The notes: generated by a model not told the origin, from the sequence alone. Positions 47,656 through 57,803 are shown, counted from the stretch's first letter. The stretch is 64,000 nt of DNA from Tupaia tana (GCA_026018925.1 JAKSZU010000009.1:84890139-84954138); one strand, 5' to 3'. Numbers and translations: made by a program.

Positions 47656-49401
47656 CCAAGAATACTTTATCTTAAAAAATAAAATAAAATAAAGATAAAA
47701 GAGACACAGAGAGACAGAGAAATGGAGAGAACGATACAGAGGTAGTCCTGTCCCCTACAAATGGATCTTAAGAGAGACTCTCAGGAGAAAATCTTCATTT
47801 TGACTCAATGAAAGCAGTATTTCACAGCTCAAGTTCAGTAGCCATCTCTGGATGGGATTGAGTTTATGCCTTTCCTAAATGGGATGCAGAAATGTACAAA
47901 TTAGCACAATAAAGGAGAGACTTGAAAGCCCAGAGAATACTTTACCTTAAAATTTTTTGTAAAAGTATTAAAAGAAACAGGGAGGCACAGACAGACAGAG
48001 ACAGAGAGGTGAAGAGAAGGATACAGAGGTAGACCTACAAGCTAGAAATGAATCTGGAAATAGAAGTCTCAGTAAAAAATCCTTATTTTCAGTCTTTGAA
48101 AGCAGTATTTCACAGCTCAAGTTCAGTAGACATCTCGATTGGCCTGGGTTTGTGCCTTTCCTAAATGGGATAGGGAAAGGCACAAAGTAGCATGATAAAG
48201 GATGGACTTGAGAACTCATAGAATACTTTACCTTAAAAAAAGAAAATATAAAAATAATGAAAAAACATAGGCTGACACAGAGAGACACAGAGATAGAGAG
48301 ACAGAGAAACAGAAAGAAGGATATAGAGGTAGCCCTACCCACCACAAATGAATCTAGAGGGAGAAGTTTCAGCAGAAATCTTTAAGACAATGAATGCAGT
48401 ATTTCACAGCTCAAGTTCAGAAGCCATCTCAGGGTGGGCCTGGGTTTGTGCTTTAGATAAAGGGAATGTGGAAAGGTACAAATCAGCACAATAAAGGGGA
48501 GGCTTTAGAGTCCAGAGAAAACTTCACTTTAAAAAATTTTTTTAAAAAGTGAAACACACAGGGAGACGCAGAGAGACAGAGATAGAGAGGCAGATAGAAG
48601 AATACAAGGTAGCCTTACACACTTGAAATGAATTTGGAGGAAAAAGTCTCAGCAGAATATCTTTATTTTTTCAACTCTGAAAGCAGTATTTCACATCTCA
48701 ATTCAGTAAACATCTCAAGATTGGCCTGGGTTTGTGCCTTTCCTAAATAGGATGGTGAAAGGTACAAATTAGCACAATAAAGGATTGGCTTGAGAACCCA
48801 GAGAATACTTTACTTAAAAAAGAAAATATAAAAAAAAAAATTAAAAGACACAGCCTTACATGGAGAGACACACAGAGAGACAGAAAGATAGAGAGAAGGA
48901 GACAGAGGTAGCCTTACCCACTTGAAATGAATCTGGAGGAAGAATTCTCAGCAGAAAACTTTCCTTTTCAGTCAATGAAAACAGAATTTCACAGCTAACA
49001 TTTAGTAGCCATCTATAGATGGTCCTGGGTTTGTGTTTTTCCTAAATGGGGTGGGGAAATGCACAAATTAGCACAGTAAAGGATGGCCTTGAGAGTGGAA
49101 GTATACTTTACCTTAGAAAATAAAAAAAAATACACAGGGAGACACAGAGAGACAGAGAGATGGAGAAAAGGATATAGAGGTAGCCCTACTGACTAGAAAT
49201 GAATCTTGAGAGAGAAGTCTCAGCAGACAATCTTCATTTTTAGTTAATGAAAGCAGTATTTCACTGCTTAATTCAGTAGCCATCGCAGGATGGGCTTGGG
49301 TATGTGCCTTCCATAAAGGGGATGGGGAAAGGCACAAATTAGCACAATAAATGTGGGCCTTGAGAGCCCAGAGAATAATTTACCTTAAAAATTTTAGAAA
49401 T

Positions 49402-49655
49402 ACTTGGGACCAGCAGTTAGCAGAATGGCTATGTCACTGAACTCCCATGTAGTCGAACGCAGTTCAAGTCCTGGACCCGGTGGCTTAAACTCACGTTGGG
49501 TGTGTGTGCATGCATGCCCAAGATCCAGAGAGGAGAATGGAGGAGAAGGGATTGCGGCATGGCCATCTCCCCCTGGGGGGTGATTTCTCACTTTCTGTTT
49601 CTCTGTCTCTCTGGCAAGTGCACTGTAGCAAAAACCTCTCCAAAATTTTTTTTTC
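49402..49655 (+). mobile_element. tRNA-derived SINE in the 285-bp array
   Basis: Full tRNA-like head (TTGGGACCAGCAGTTAGC) to CAAAAACCTCTCCAAAA. Some CpGs are lost and part of the CTGTCT block is missing. The duplication is not clear. Confidence 0.85.
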
Positions 49656-50389
49656 AAAAAACTAAAAGAATCAGGGAGACAGAGAAAAAAGACAGAGAGA
49701 GGGATATAGAAGGAGCCCTACTCACTAGAAATAAATCTGGATGGAGAAGTCACAGCAGAAATTCTTCATTTTTAGTCAATGAAAGCAGTATTTCACAGCT
49801 CAAGTTCAGCAGCTTTCTCAGGATTTGTGCCTTTCCTAAAAGGATTGGGGAAAGGCACAAATTAGCACAATAAAGGTGGTGCTTGAAAGCCCAGAGAATA
49901 GTTTACCTTAAAAATTTTTAAAATATTAAATGTCACAGGTATACACAGAGAGACACAGAGAGAAAGACAGACAGACAGAAGGATACCGAAGTAAACCTAC
50001 CTATTGGAAATGAATCTGGAGTGAGAAGTCTTAGCAGAAAATCTTCATTTGTAGTCAATGAAAGCAGTATTTCACAACTCAATTTCAGTAGCCTTCTAAG
50101 GATAGGCCTGGGGTTGTGCCTTTCGTAAATGGGATGGGGAAAGGCACAAATAACACAATAAAGACGGGGCTTCAGTGCTATAGAATATATTTTTTTTAAT
50201 TTTTAAAAAAATATTAAAAAACACGGAGAGAAAGAGAAACATAGAGATGGAGAGAAGCATACAGAAGTATCCCTACCTACTAGAATTGAATCAGGAGGGA
50301 GAAGTCTCAGCAGAAAATCTTCATTTGTAGTCAATGAAAGCCGTATTTCACAGCTCAAATTCAGTAGCCATCTCTCTTCCTAATTTTTG

Positions 50390-50691
50390 GAGTGCAATCT
50401 GAGCATTCAGAGGCATGTAGGAGGACATGATCTGCAATCTTTCTTCTGTTTTGTTTTTTCTTCTTTGTGGGTCAGATTCAGTGGGAACTGAAGATTATTC
50501 AGATCATAATAGTATTCAGATTTTTGGATACTGTTCACTTGGATTTGTCTAGACACTCAGTGCATAGAGGTTAAGCAGCAAGGGCTGAAGTTAAAAAAAA
50601 GGAAAGAAAAGTTCAGAAGAAGAAAGAAGAAAAAATTAAAATCTAAAAAAGAAAGACAAAATGACAATACAAAATATTATATTTTTATTTT
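50390..50691. other. Non-repeated insert in the 285-bp array
   Basis: About 300 bp without similarity to the flanking units. A-rich toward 50593-50660. Unassigned. Confidence 0.4.
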
Positions 50692-50974
50692 TTTTATTTT
50701 TTTACTTTTTTTTCCTTTTTTTGGAGAGGTTTTTGCTTTAGGGTGCGTGTGCTCGCCAGATAGACAAGAGAGAGCCAGAGAGATAGAAAGCAAGAAATCA
50801 TCCCCCAGAGGGGATGGCCACGCCGCAATCCCTTCTCCTCCATTCTCCTCTCGGGATCTTGGGCACGCACGCACACATGCCCGGCGTGAGTTTAAGCCAC
50901 CAGGTCCAGGACTCAAACCGTGGTCGACTACGTGGGAGTCCAGCGACATAGCCATTATGCTAACTGCTGGTCCC
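50692..50974 (-). mobile_element. tRNA-derived SINE (minus) in the 285-bp array
   Basis: Perfect duplication TTATATTTTTATTTT at 50677-50691 and 50975-50989. CpG-rich. Confidence 0.9.
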
Positions 50975-51344
50975 TTATATTTTTATTTTAAAAAGCAAAA
51001 TGAGAACTACACAGGGGGCATGTGGGCCATGAAAAGCAGTATTTCACAGCTCATCTTCAGTAGCAATATCAGAATGTGTCTGTGTTTGTGCCTCTCCTAA
51101 ATGGGAGGGTGGAAAGGCACAAAATTAGCAAGATAAAGGAGGGGCTTGAGAGCCTAGAAAATACTTCAAAACTTTTTTAATTAAAAAAAACACAGGGAGA
51201 GACAGAGAGATGAAGAGAAGGATACTGAGGTTGTCCTACCACTCTAGATATGAATCTGGAGAGTGAAGTCTCAGCAGAAGATCTTCATTTTTCGTCCCTG
51301 AAGTTAATATTTCATAGCTCAAGTTTTGTATCCACCTCAGAATT

Positions 51345-52905
51345 GATGTTTTGTTTTTCTATTACATCTGTTGTAATATTGCCTGTTTCATTGTGAATTT
51401 AGTTTGTCTGGTTTCCCTCTCTCTTATTAATTAGTTTGGTTATTCGTGTGTCAATTTGGTTATCTTTTCAAAGAACCAGCTGCTTCTTTCATTTATTTTC
51501 TATATAGTTAGTTTATTTTCTACTTCATTTCTTTCTTCTTGAAAGTTTATTTTTCTTTTCTTCTAGCATTTTTTGGATTTCTTTTTTATGGTTGTTTTTC
51601 CAATTTCCTGAGGTTGTCAATTTGCCACCTTTGAATCTTTTTCTTATGCACATTAATTGCTAAGAACTTCCCTCTTATGACTGCTCCTGCTGTGTCCCAT
51701 AAATTATGGAATCCCATGTACTCATTATCATTGGTTTCCATGAATCTTTTGATTTCTGTTTTAATTTCTTTAGTAATTATAAAGCCATTCAGAAATATGT
51801 TGTTTAGCTTCCATATGTTTGTATATTTTCAAAGGTTTTTTTTTCCTGAAATTAATATCAAGTTTAATTCCATGATGGTCCAAGAAGACAGTGGATATGG
51901 TTTCTATGCTTTTGAATATGTAAAGACTTGTTTTGTGCCCTATCATGTGGTCAGTCTTCAAAAAGGTTTTATGCAGGAGTGAGGAAAATGTATATTTCAT
52001 GATTTGGGGATGTAAGGTTCTATTGATATCTGTCAAGTCCATTTTATTTATGGTGTCATATAGATCTTGTGTCACTTTGCCTTTTTTTTTCGTCTAGATG
52101 ATCTGTCCAAAGAATACAGTGGGGTGTTGAGATTTCCAATGAGTAGTGTGTTGCAGTCTATCTCTCCTTTTAGATCTAGCAATCTTTCTTTCACTTATTT
52201 GGGTGCTCCTGTGTTGGGTACATATATATTTATAAGCATTATACCTTCTTGATGTATTAGCCATTTTACTAGTATATTTCTTTTACTACTATATAATGCC
52301 CTTCTTTTACTACTATATAATGACCTTCTTTGTGTCTTCTTACAGTTTTTGTCTTTGTCTTAAAGCCTATTTTGTCTGAAAGCAGTATTGCAACTCCAGC
52401 CCTTTTTCGGTTTCCATTTGCACAGAATACTTTTTTCCAGTCTTTCACTTTTAGTCTATATATGGCTTTATCCAAGAGGTGCATTTCTTGTAGGCAACAG
52501 ATAGAGAATTTCTGTTTTATTTATTTTTTTTTAGAGGTTTTTGCTATAGGGCACCTGTGCTCACCAGAAAGACAGAGAGAGACAGAAAGATAGAAAGTGA
52601 GAAATCACCCCCCAGGGGGGATGGCCACGCCACAATCCCTTATCCTCCTTCATTCTCCTCTTGGGATCTTGGGCACGTGCGCACATGCACCTGGCATGAG
52701 TTTAAGCCACTGGGTCTGGGACTCGAACCCTGGTCAACTACATGGGAGTTCAGCAACATAGCCATTACACTAACTGCTGGTCTTGGATTTCTGGTTTTTA
52801 ATCTATTTGGTCTATATTTCTTGATTTGATAATTTAATTTATTAACATTCAACTTTATTATTGATATTTTCAGTCTTGTCCCTACCATTACATTAGCCAA
52901 TTTCT
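51345..52905 (-). pseudogene. L1-E ORF2 N-terminal part, broken
   Basis: Endonuclease start MANVMVGTRLKISIIKLNVN near 52900. An open piece at 51770-52075 carries NKMDLTDINRTLHPQIMKYTF. A SINE lies at 52521-52783. Confidence 0.76.
52521..52783 (-). mobile_element. tRNA-derived SINE (minus) in L1-E ORF2
   Basis: Moderately diverged. Approximate duplication AATTTCTGTTTTAT against GATTTCTGGTTTTTAAT. Confidence 0.85.
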
Positions 52906-52906
52906 T

Positions 52907-52953
52907 GGTTTGTTTGTTTGTTTGTTTGTTTTGTTTTGTTTTGTTGTTGTTGT
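52907..52953. repeat. (TTTG)n / (GTTTT)n microsatellite
   Basis: GTTTGTTTGTTTGTTTG followed by TTTTGTTTTGTTGTTGTTG between L1-E ORF1 and ORF2. Confidence 0.85.
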
Positions 52954-53476
52954 TCTCTTGTTTCTGTCTGTCTGATTTTATTTTCCTGGTATAGCATTCT
53001 CTTCAGAACTTCTTGAAGAGCTGGTCTGGTGTTGGTAAATTCTTTCAGGTTTTGTTTAGTTGAGAACATTTTTATCTTTTCTTCTCATTTGAAGGGTAAT
53101 CTTGCCAGGTTAGTTTTTCTTTTAAACTTTGAATATATCTTCCCATTCTTTTCTTGCTTGAATTGTTTCTGCTGAGAGGCCCAATGTTAGCCTGATGGGA
53201 TAACTTTTGTATGTAAATTGAAATTTCTCTTTTGCCATTTTTAGTATCTTATCTTTATCTGTAATTTTGGTCATTCTGCTTATGATGTGCCACCGAGAGA
53301 ATATAGTAGTAAAAGTACTAATTTGTCATCTTTGTCTGATTTTATTTGGGGTCTTTTGTATTTATTGAGTTTGGGTGTTTGATTGTTTCTCTAGGTTTAA
53401 AAAGTTTTCTGCAAGAATTTCAGGGAATAGACTTCCTAGTCCCTTGTCTGATTCTTCACCTTCTGGAATACTTATT

Positions 53477-53720
53477 TTTCTTTTTTTAGAAATTTTTGCC
53501 ACAAGGCATGTGCACTCATCAGAGAGACAGAAACTAAGAAATCCCCCCCCAGGGGGGATGGTCACACTCTAACCCCTTCTACTCCATTCTCCTCTCAGGA
53601 TTTTGGACATGCACACACATGCACTCAGCATGAGTTTCAAGCCTCCAGGTATGGGACTTGAACAGTGGTCAGCCATGCTGGAGTCTAGCAAAGTAACCAC
53701 TGTGCCACCTGCCAGTCCCT
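53477..53720 (-). mobile_element. Old SINE (minus) in L1-E ORF1
   Basis: Diverged copy: TTTTGCCACAAGGCATGTGCACTC to GTGCCACCTGCCAGTCCC. CpGs lost. It resembles the 27450-27724 copy. Confidence 0.78.
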
Positions 53721-53953
53721 ATAATGCCTATTATTTGAATATTTGAGCATTTCTAATATTTCTAATATGTTGTCCTCATTTTTTTAAATTATTTTTTTCA
53801 CTATTTTTGGTGATTTTACCTAAGTCACAGGTTTTGTCTTTCAACTCAAGAGATTTTGTCTTCCATGTGGTCCAGTCTACTATCAATACTTTCAAGGGAG
53901 GTCTTGACTTTTTTATTATTGTCTACATCTCTAGGAGTTCTGATTGATTTTTT

Positions 53954-54224
53954 TTTAATTTTTTTTGAGGGAATTTTGCTATAGGGCACGTGCGCTGGCC
54001 AGAGAAACAGAGAGAGACAGAGACAGAAAGCAAGAAATCACCCCCCAGGGGCGATGGCCATGCCGCAATACCTTCTCCTCCATTTTCCTCTTGGGATCTT
54101 GGGCACGCACACACATGCGCCCGGCATGAGTTTAAGCCACCAGGTCCAGGACTCAAACTGTGGTCGACTACATGGGAGTCCAGTGGGAGTCCAGCAACAT
54201 AGCCATTACGCTAACTGCTGGTCC
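53954..54224 (-). mobile_element. SINE (minus) with internal head duplication
   Basis: Perfect duplication CTGATTGATTTTTT at 53940-53953 and 54225-54238. Within the head, GGGAGTCCAG is repeated (about 54173-54195), a 13-bp direct duplication that lengthens the tRNA-like part. Confidence 0.88.
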
Positions 54225-54479
54225 CTGATTGATTTTTTAATGATTTCTATCTCCTTCTCAAAATCTTTGAAAGATTTTCTCATCTCTGTCATCATGGGTA
54301 TTCTGAACTCTATTTCTGACATTCCTACAAATTACTCTGTGCTGTCCATGGTTGGAGAAGAGCTGCTCTGTTCCATTGAATAAGAGGTATGTCTTTGTTT
54401 GCCCATACTTTTCTACCTCTGTGCTGGTTTCTAGTCATATGATGGATTATACACTACTTACTGTTTTCTGTTGTCAATT

Positions 54480-54670
54480 CTGTAGTGTCAGGGGAGAAGA
54501 GCTCTACTTCTCAGATGTGTTCTTGGTAGGGGGCCTTATCTTCCAATCAGAGAGTGTGTATATAAGCGCCTTTAGGTGTTGCTTCCTTTCTCAGTCAGAG
54601 AGTATGCATATAAGCACCTTTAGGTATCACTTCCTTTCCCAGTCTCCTGAGACCAGGTACACCTGGGGCT
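54480..54670 (-). repeat. L1-E leader with two-copy direct repeat
   Basis: CAGAGAGTGTGTATATAAGCGCCTTTAGGTG near 54550 recurs as CAGAGAGTATGCATATAAGCACCTTTAGGTA near 54598, a period of ~52 bp. Each copy includes a TATATAAG-like element. Confidence 0.7.
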
Positions 54671-54739
54671 AGCCTGGAGATTTTCAGATGGAAGAGGAGA
54701 AAAGGAGTCATGCTGTGCATTTTCCATGCAGCTCAGAAA

Positions 54740-55270
54740 ACTATGAAGTCTCAAAATATTTTTGGGATGGGTTGGGAGGCAGGACAAAGCTTAGAATGGT
54801 CTCCTGTCTCAGCTTTTCTCACCAGCTGTCGCCTCTCCCTGGTCAGCAACAGCACAGTCTCTGGAAACAATGGCAGTGAACAGATGTACCCGGGACAGAT
54901 TGGTAGACAGGAAGAAGCTTTGAGCAGTCTCTTGTCTTAGCTTCCTCCACCAGCTGTTGCTTCTCCCTGGTTGGCAGCAGCATAGGCTCTGGGGAAATGG
55001 TGGTGGGTGGATGTATCTGGGACAAGTTGGAAGGCAAAATGAAGCCTGGAGCTGTCTCCCTTCTCAGCTTCCCTCACCAGCTGTGACTTATCCCCGGTTG
55101 GCAGCAACACAGGCTCTGGAGAAAATGGTGGTGAATAGATGTACCTGGGATAGGTTGGGAGGCAGGAAGAAACCTGAAGCAGTCTCTTATCTCGACATCC
55201 TTCACCACCTGCCACTTCTCCCTGGTTGGAAGCAGCCCAAGCTCTGGAGAACGTGGTGGTGGATAGACCA
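54740..55270 (-). repeat. L1-E promoter monomers (~123 bp, about 4 units)
   Basis: CACCAGCTGT-C-CTCTCCCTGG-type blocks recur near 54820, 54948, 55073 and 55197, each followed by GGCAGCAACACAGGCTCTGG and GGTGGTGGATAGATGTA blocks. They are unrelated to the ~210-bp monomer of L1-A/C/D. Confidence 0.75.
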
Positions 55271-55344
55271 GAATTAGAATTTGTAACATATGTATTTTGA
55301 AGAAACATAGCATTCAGCTCATTGTACAGTCTCTGTAAGAAAAA

Positions 55345-55855
55345 ATTATATACATGATTTTCTCACCAGAGAGAGGCAGAGAGACAGAGAGAGGGAGAGG
55401 AGAAAGTACCTTCCATGGGTAATGGTCATGCTGGAACCCTTTTTTTTTTTTTTTTGGAGAGGTTATTGCTATAAGGCACGTGTGCTCACCAGACAGACAG
55501 AGAGAGACAGAGAGATAGAAAACAAGAAATCACCCCCCAGGTGGGATGGCCACGCAGCAATCCCTTCTCCTCCATTCTCCTCTCGGGATCTTGGGCACAC
55601 ATACACACGCGCCTGGTGTGAGTTTTAAGCCCCCAGGTCCGAGACGTAAACCACAGTTGAATATGTGGGAATCCAGCAACATAGCCATTACACTAACTGC
55701 TGGTCCCTTGGAACCCCTTTTATTACATCTCTCCCTCCTTTTAAGATTTTGGGCACATGAGCACATGTTTTTCCAATCACCAGATCGAAGACACAAATAT
55801 TGCAGCTGGCCATATCATATCTGGCTGCCTTAATTACTAGACTGTGGAGTTAGCC
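55345..55855 (-). mobile_element. Old SINE (minus) split by a younger SINE
   Basis: The left part (55345-55445) has the ACCAGAGAGAGGCAGAGAGA body and TGGTCATGCTGGAACCC. The right part (55709-55855) continues with TAAGATTTTGGGCACATGAG and a decayed head ending near TTAGCCTG. Younger SINE at 55446-55708. Confidence 0.72.
55446..55708 (-). mobile_element. Younger SINE (minus) nested in an older SINE
   Basis: Duplication TGGAACCC(C)TTTT at 55432-55445 and 55709-55721. Contains the full body and head. Confidence 0.88.
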
Positions 55856-56062
55856 TGAAAATTACTTATTTTATGATAACTTTAAGTAGTTTAATAGTCA
55901 TGACTAGCAAAGCTCCATAAAAGAGTACAGAATAAGACCTACAACATCTAAGAACTTAATAAGTATTTATTTGTGGATATCTAGTTTTCCCAGAACCATG
56001 TACTGAAAATCCTATCTCCTCCAGTGTATATTCCTTGTGTCTTTGTTAAAAATCAGTTGACT

Positions 56063-56345
56063 TGGGTCCAGGAGGTGACACAGTGGTTAAGGGGTTGGAC
56101 TCCCATGTGCCCAATCACAGTTCAAGTCCTGGTTAGGGTTAGTGTTAGGGTTAGGGTTGAAACACACTTGAAACTCACTCCAGGTGTATTTGCGTGTATG
56201 CCCAAAATTCTGAGAGGAGAATGGAGGAGAAAGGATTGCAGTGTGTCCATCCCTTTGAGGGGTGATTTCTCATTTTCTGTTTCCTTATCTCTCTCTGTCT
56301 CTTCAGTGAAAACTCACAGTAAAGTAAAAATCTTTTAAAAAATAA
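56063..56345 (+). mobile_element. Old SINE carrying telomere-like repeats
   Basis: The head reads CCAGGAGGTGACACAGTGGT then GGACTCCCATGTG, so it is an older subfamily of the same tRNA-derived SINE. After the B box (GTTCAAGTCC) the usual body is interrupted by four TTAGGG-type units (56131-56158), then the normal body resumes at GAAACTCACTCCAGG. Confidence 0.78.
56131..56158. repeat. Short (TTAGGG)n tract
   Basis: GGTTAGGGTTAGTGTTAGGGTTAGGGTT: four telomere-type hexamers, one with a base change, inside a SINE body. Confidence 0.9.
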
Positions 56346-56590
56346 GATGTCTGTAGTTCAATTGCAATAGCACAAGTAGGAGAGCACTACTGTGTGATGA
56401 CTGAGACTGCAATGGAGGGGAACATATTCAGTTTCCAGCACAACCTATACAGGTGGGGTACAGTGGTGCATGCTTGTAGTATTAGCTGACTGACAGATGA
56501 GGCAACAGGATTATGACATCAGACCCTGTCAGAAATAACTATCACTCTCTCCCCTACCCCTCCCTTTATGTGCTCGCTTTCATTAAAAAA
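56346..56590 (+). mobile_element. Degenerate dimeric SINE, possibly tRNA/ID-like plus 7SL-like
   Basis: The first part (GTAGTTCAATTGCAATAGCAC) has an A-box-like and weak B-box-like pattern. The second part, GGTGGGGTACAGTGGTGCATGCTTGTAGTATTAGC then GAGGCAACAGGATTATGACATCAGACCCTGTC, resembles the 7SL-derived Alu/B1 core. Ends in an A-run near 56585. Identification is by eye and tentative. Confidence 0.45.
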
Positions 56591-56875
56591 AGAGTTGTTC
56601 ATATATATGAGCATTTATTCTAGGTTCTCTATTCTGCTCTATCAGTCTATGTGTCTGTTTTTATGGCAGTATCATGCTGTTTGTGTTACTACAGCTCAAT
56701 GATATGTTTTAAAGTCATCTCTTCTGTATAATATCTCCAGATTTTTTTTCTCAGAATAGCTTTGGTAACTTAGGGTCCTCTTCTATTCTCTGCAATTTTA
56801 AAGATTTTTTTCTATTTCTGTGAAGAATGCCATTGTATTTTTATAAATATTGCATTAAATTTGTATACTGCAAGA

Positions 56876-57110
56876 GTCCATCTCCATCTGCAGTCCCTGC
56901 CCAGTCAGGGAATCTGAAGCAGACCTGAATTTCAGTGTCAGCTATAGCCAGAGCTCAAACTTCACAGTCCAACCTCTTCTCTGAAACAGAAGGACAGGGC
57001 AGTTGCAAGCTTCTCAAACAAAGTCCATCTCCATCTGCAGCCCACGGCCCAGTTAGGGAATCTGAGGTAAGGATGAATTTCAACCCCAGTCCCAGCCCCA
57101 GCCAGAGCTC
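56876..57110 (+). repeat. L1-F 5' tandem repeat (~130 bp, 2 units)
   Basis: AGTCCATCTCCATCTGCAG occurs near 56877 and 57025, each followed by GCCCAGT(C/T)AGGGAATCTGA and a CCAGAGCTC block. It does not resemble the ~210-bp monomer or the L1-E monomer. Confidence 0.7.
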
Positions 57111-57803
57111 TGAAAGTGCTTGCTCACTTTTTCTTTCTTCTTCTTATATTTTATTTTTTCTTCCCCCTTGTATTGTCATTTTGCTCAACTTCAAACCCCT
57201 AGAGGGACTACACAGGTCTAGATTTATTGGTCTCAAGCATCTTAGCACTGTGAGGTTCAAAGGAATACTTGCCCACCACTGAAACACCAGCCAAAATGAA
57301 GAAACTGATTTTCAGAAACCTGAATAGAAAACTCCTTCTGTGGGAACCACATTGTTAATCACAGAAGAGAGACATTGCCACAGAAGCATTTACAACTAAA
57401 GGAAAGTAAGTTAGTTCCCAGGTCTAAAATCATTCTCCAAAGAGTTATCGAAAAGGGAATACATCTCCAAATAACTAAGTCACAGAAAAGCCTCAAATAT
57501 GAGAAAACTAGGAAATATATTTCCATCAAAAGAATGCAGTAATTCATCTGCATCTCTTGAAAGAACAAAAAACAACACAACAGAAGAAAGACTTTGGCAG
57601 TCTTCATTCTACACCAAAAAGGAAACACACTTGCTCTTATTCAAAGAAATGTTCTCTTAAAAGGTATTTCAAAGGGAACAAATCTTCCAATGGTTAGAAG
57701 TAGAAGAAGAACTTCAAGTCTGAATGAAGCAGGAAATATGTCTCCATCAAAAGAACACAGTGACTCCCTTCCTTTTCTTGAAAAAATACAGGATGTTACC
57801 AAA
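57111..57803 (+). other. L1-F 5' leader
   Basis: The last ~250 bp match the L1-A leader (CACACTTGCTC, TCTTCCAATGGTTAGAAG, AATATGTCTCCATCAAAAGA). The upstream part is different, as if the promoter had been swapped. Confidence 0.7.

Larger units (their letters stand above)
40939..51335 (-). mobile_element. L1-D: LINE-1, minus strand, with two-class promoter array
   Basis: Reading leftward: 285-bp repeats (47656-51335), ~205-bp monomers (46690-47655), leader, ORF1, ORF2 and 3' UTR, with a T-rich tail at 40939-40965. That the distal 285-bp array belongs to the same element is inferred from the direct fusion at 47656 without a duplication or tail. A SINE lies in ORF2 and two more lie in the distal array. 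Confidence 0.75.
47656..51335 (-). repeat. 285-bp tandem repeat upstream of L1-D (about 11 units)
   Basis: AAAGCAGTATTTCACAGCTC-like blocks recur near 47812, 48102, 48390, 48683, 48977, 49250, 49780, 50065, 50335, 51030 and 51303. Each unit also has an AGACAGAGAGA-rich block, an ATGAATCTGGAGGGAGAAGT block, GTGCCTTTCCTAAATGGGAT and TAGCACAATAAAGG. Units 49370-49900 and 50335-51030 are stretched by SINEs and by a non-repeated insert (50390-50690). A second, distal class of L1 promoter monomer is my interpretation. Confidence 0.72.
52990..54345 (-). pseudogene. L1-E ORF1, broken by two SINEs
   Basis: The C-terminal domain reads near 53000-53160 (minus), RRM near 53280-53470, coiled coil near 53760-53940 and 54230-54345. 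SINEs at 53477-53720 and 53954-54224 split it. Confidence 0.7.
51345..55270 (-). mobile_element. L1-E: older LINE-1, minus strand, 5' half
   Basis: Reading leftward: ~123-bp promoter repeats (54740-55270), leader with a small duplication (54480-54670), ORF1 and the endonuclease half of ORF2, ending at 51345. The rest of ORF2 probably continues at 33740-33943. It is more diverged than L1-C and L1-D, and its leader matches L1-B, so B and E belong to one older subfamily. Confidence 0.75.
55960..56870 (-). pseudogene. Old L1 ORF2 fragment (antisense) split by SINEs
   Basis: 55960-56060 and 56590-56870 are the reverse complement of ORF2 equivalent to about 35270-35340 and 35620-35890 of L1-C, including TGGCAGTATCATGCTGTTT and TTCTGTGAAGAATGCCATTG. 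Highly diverged. Confidence 0.72.
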
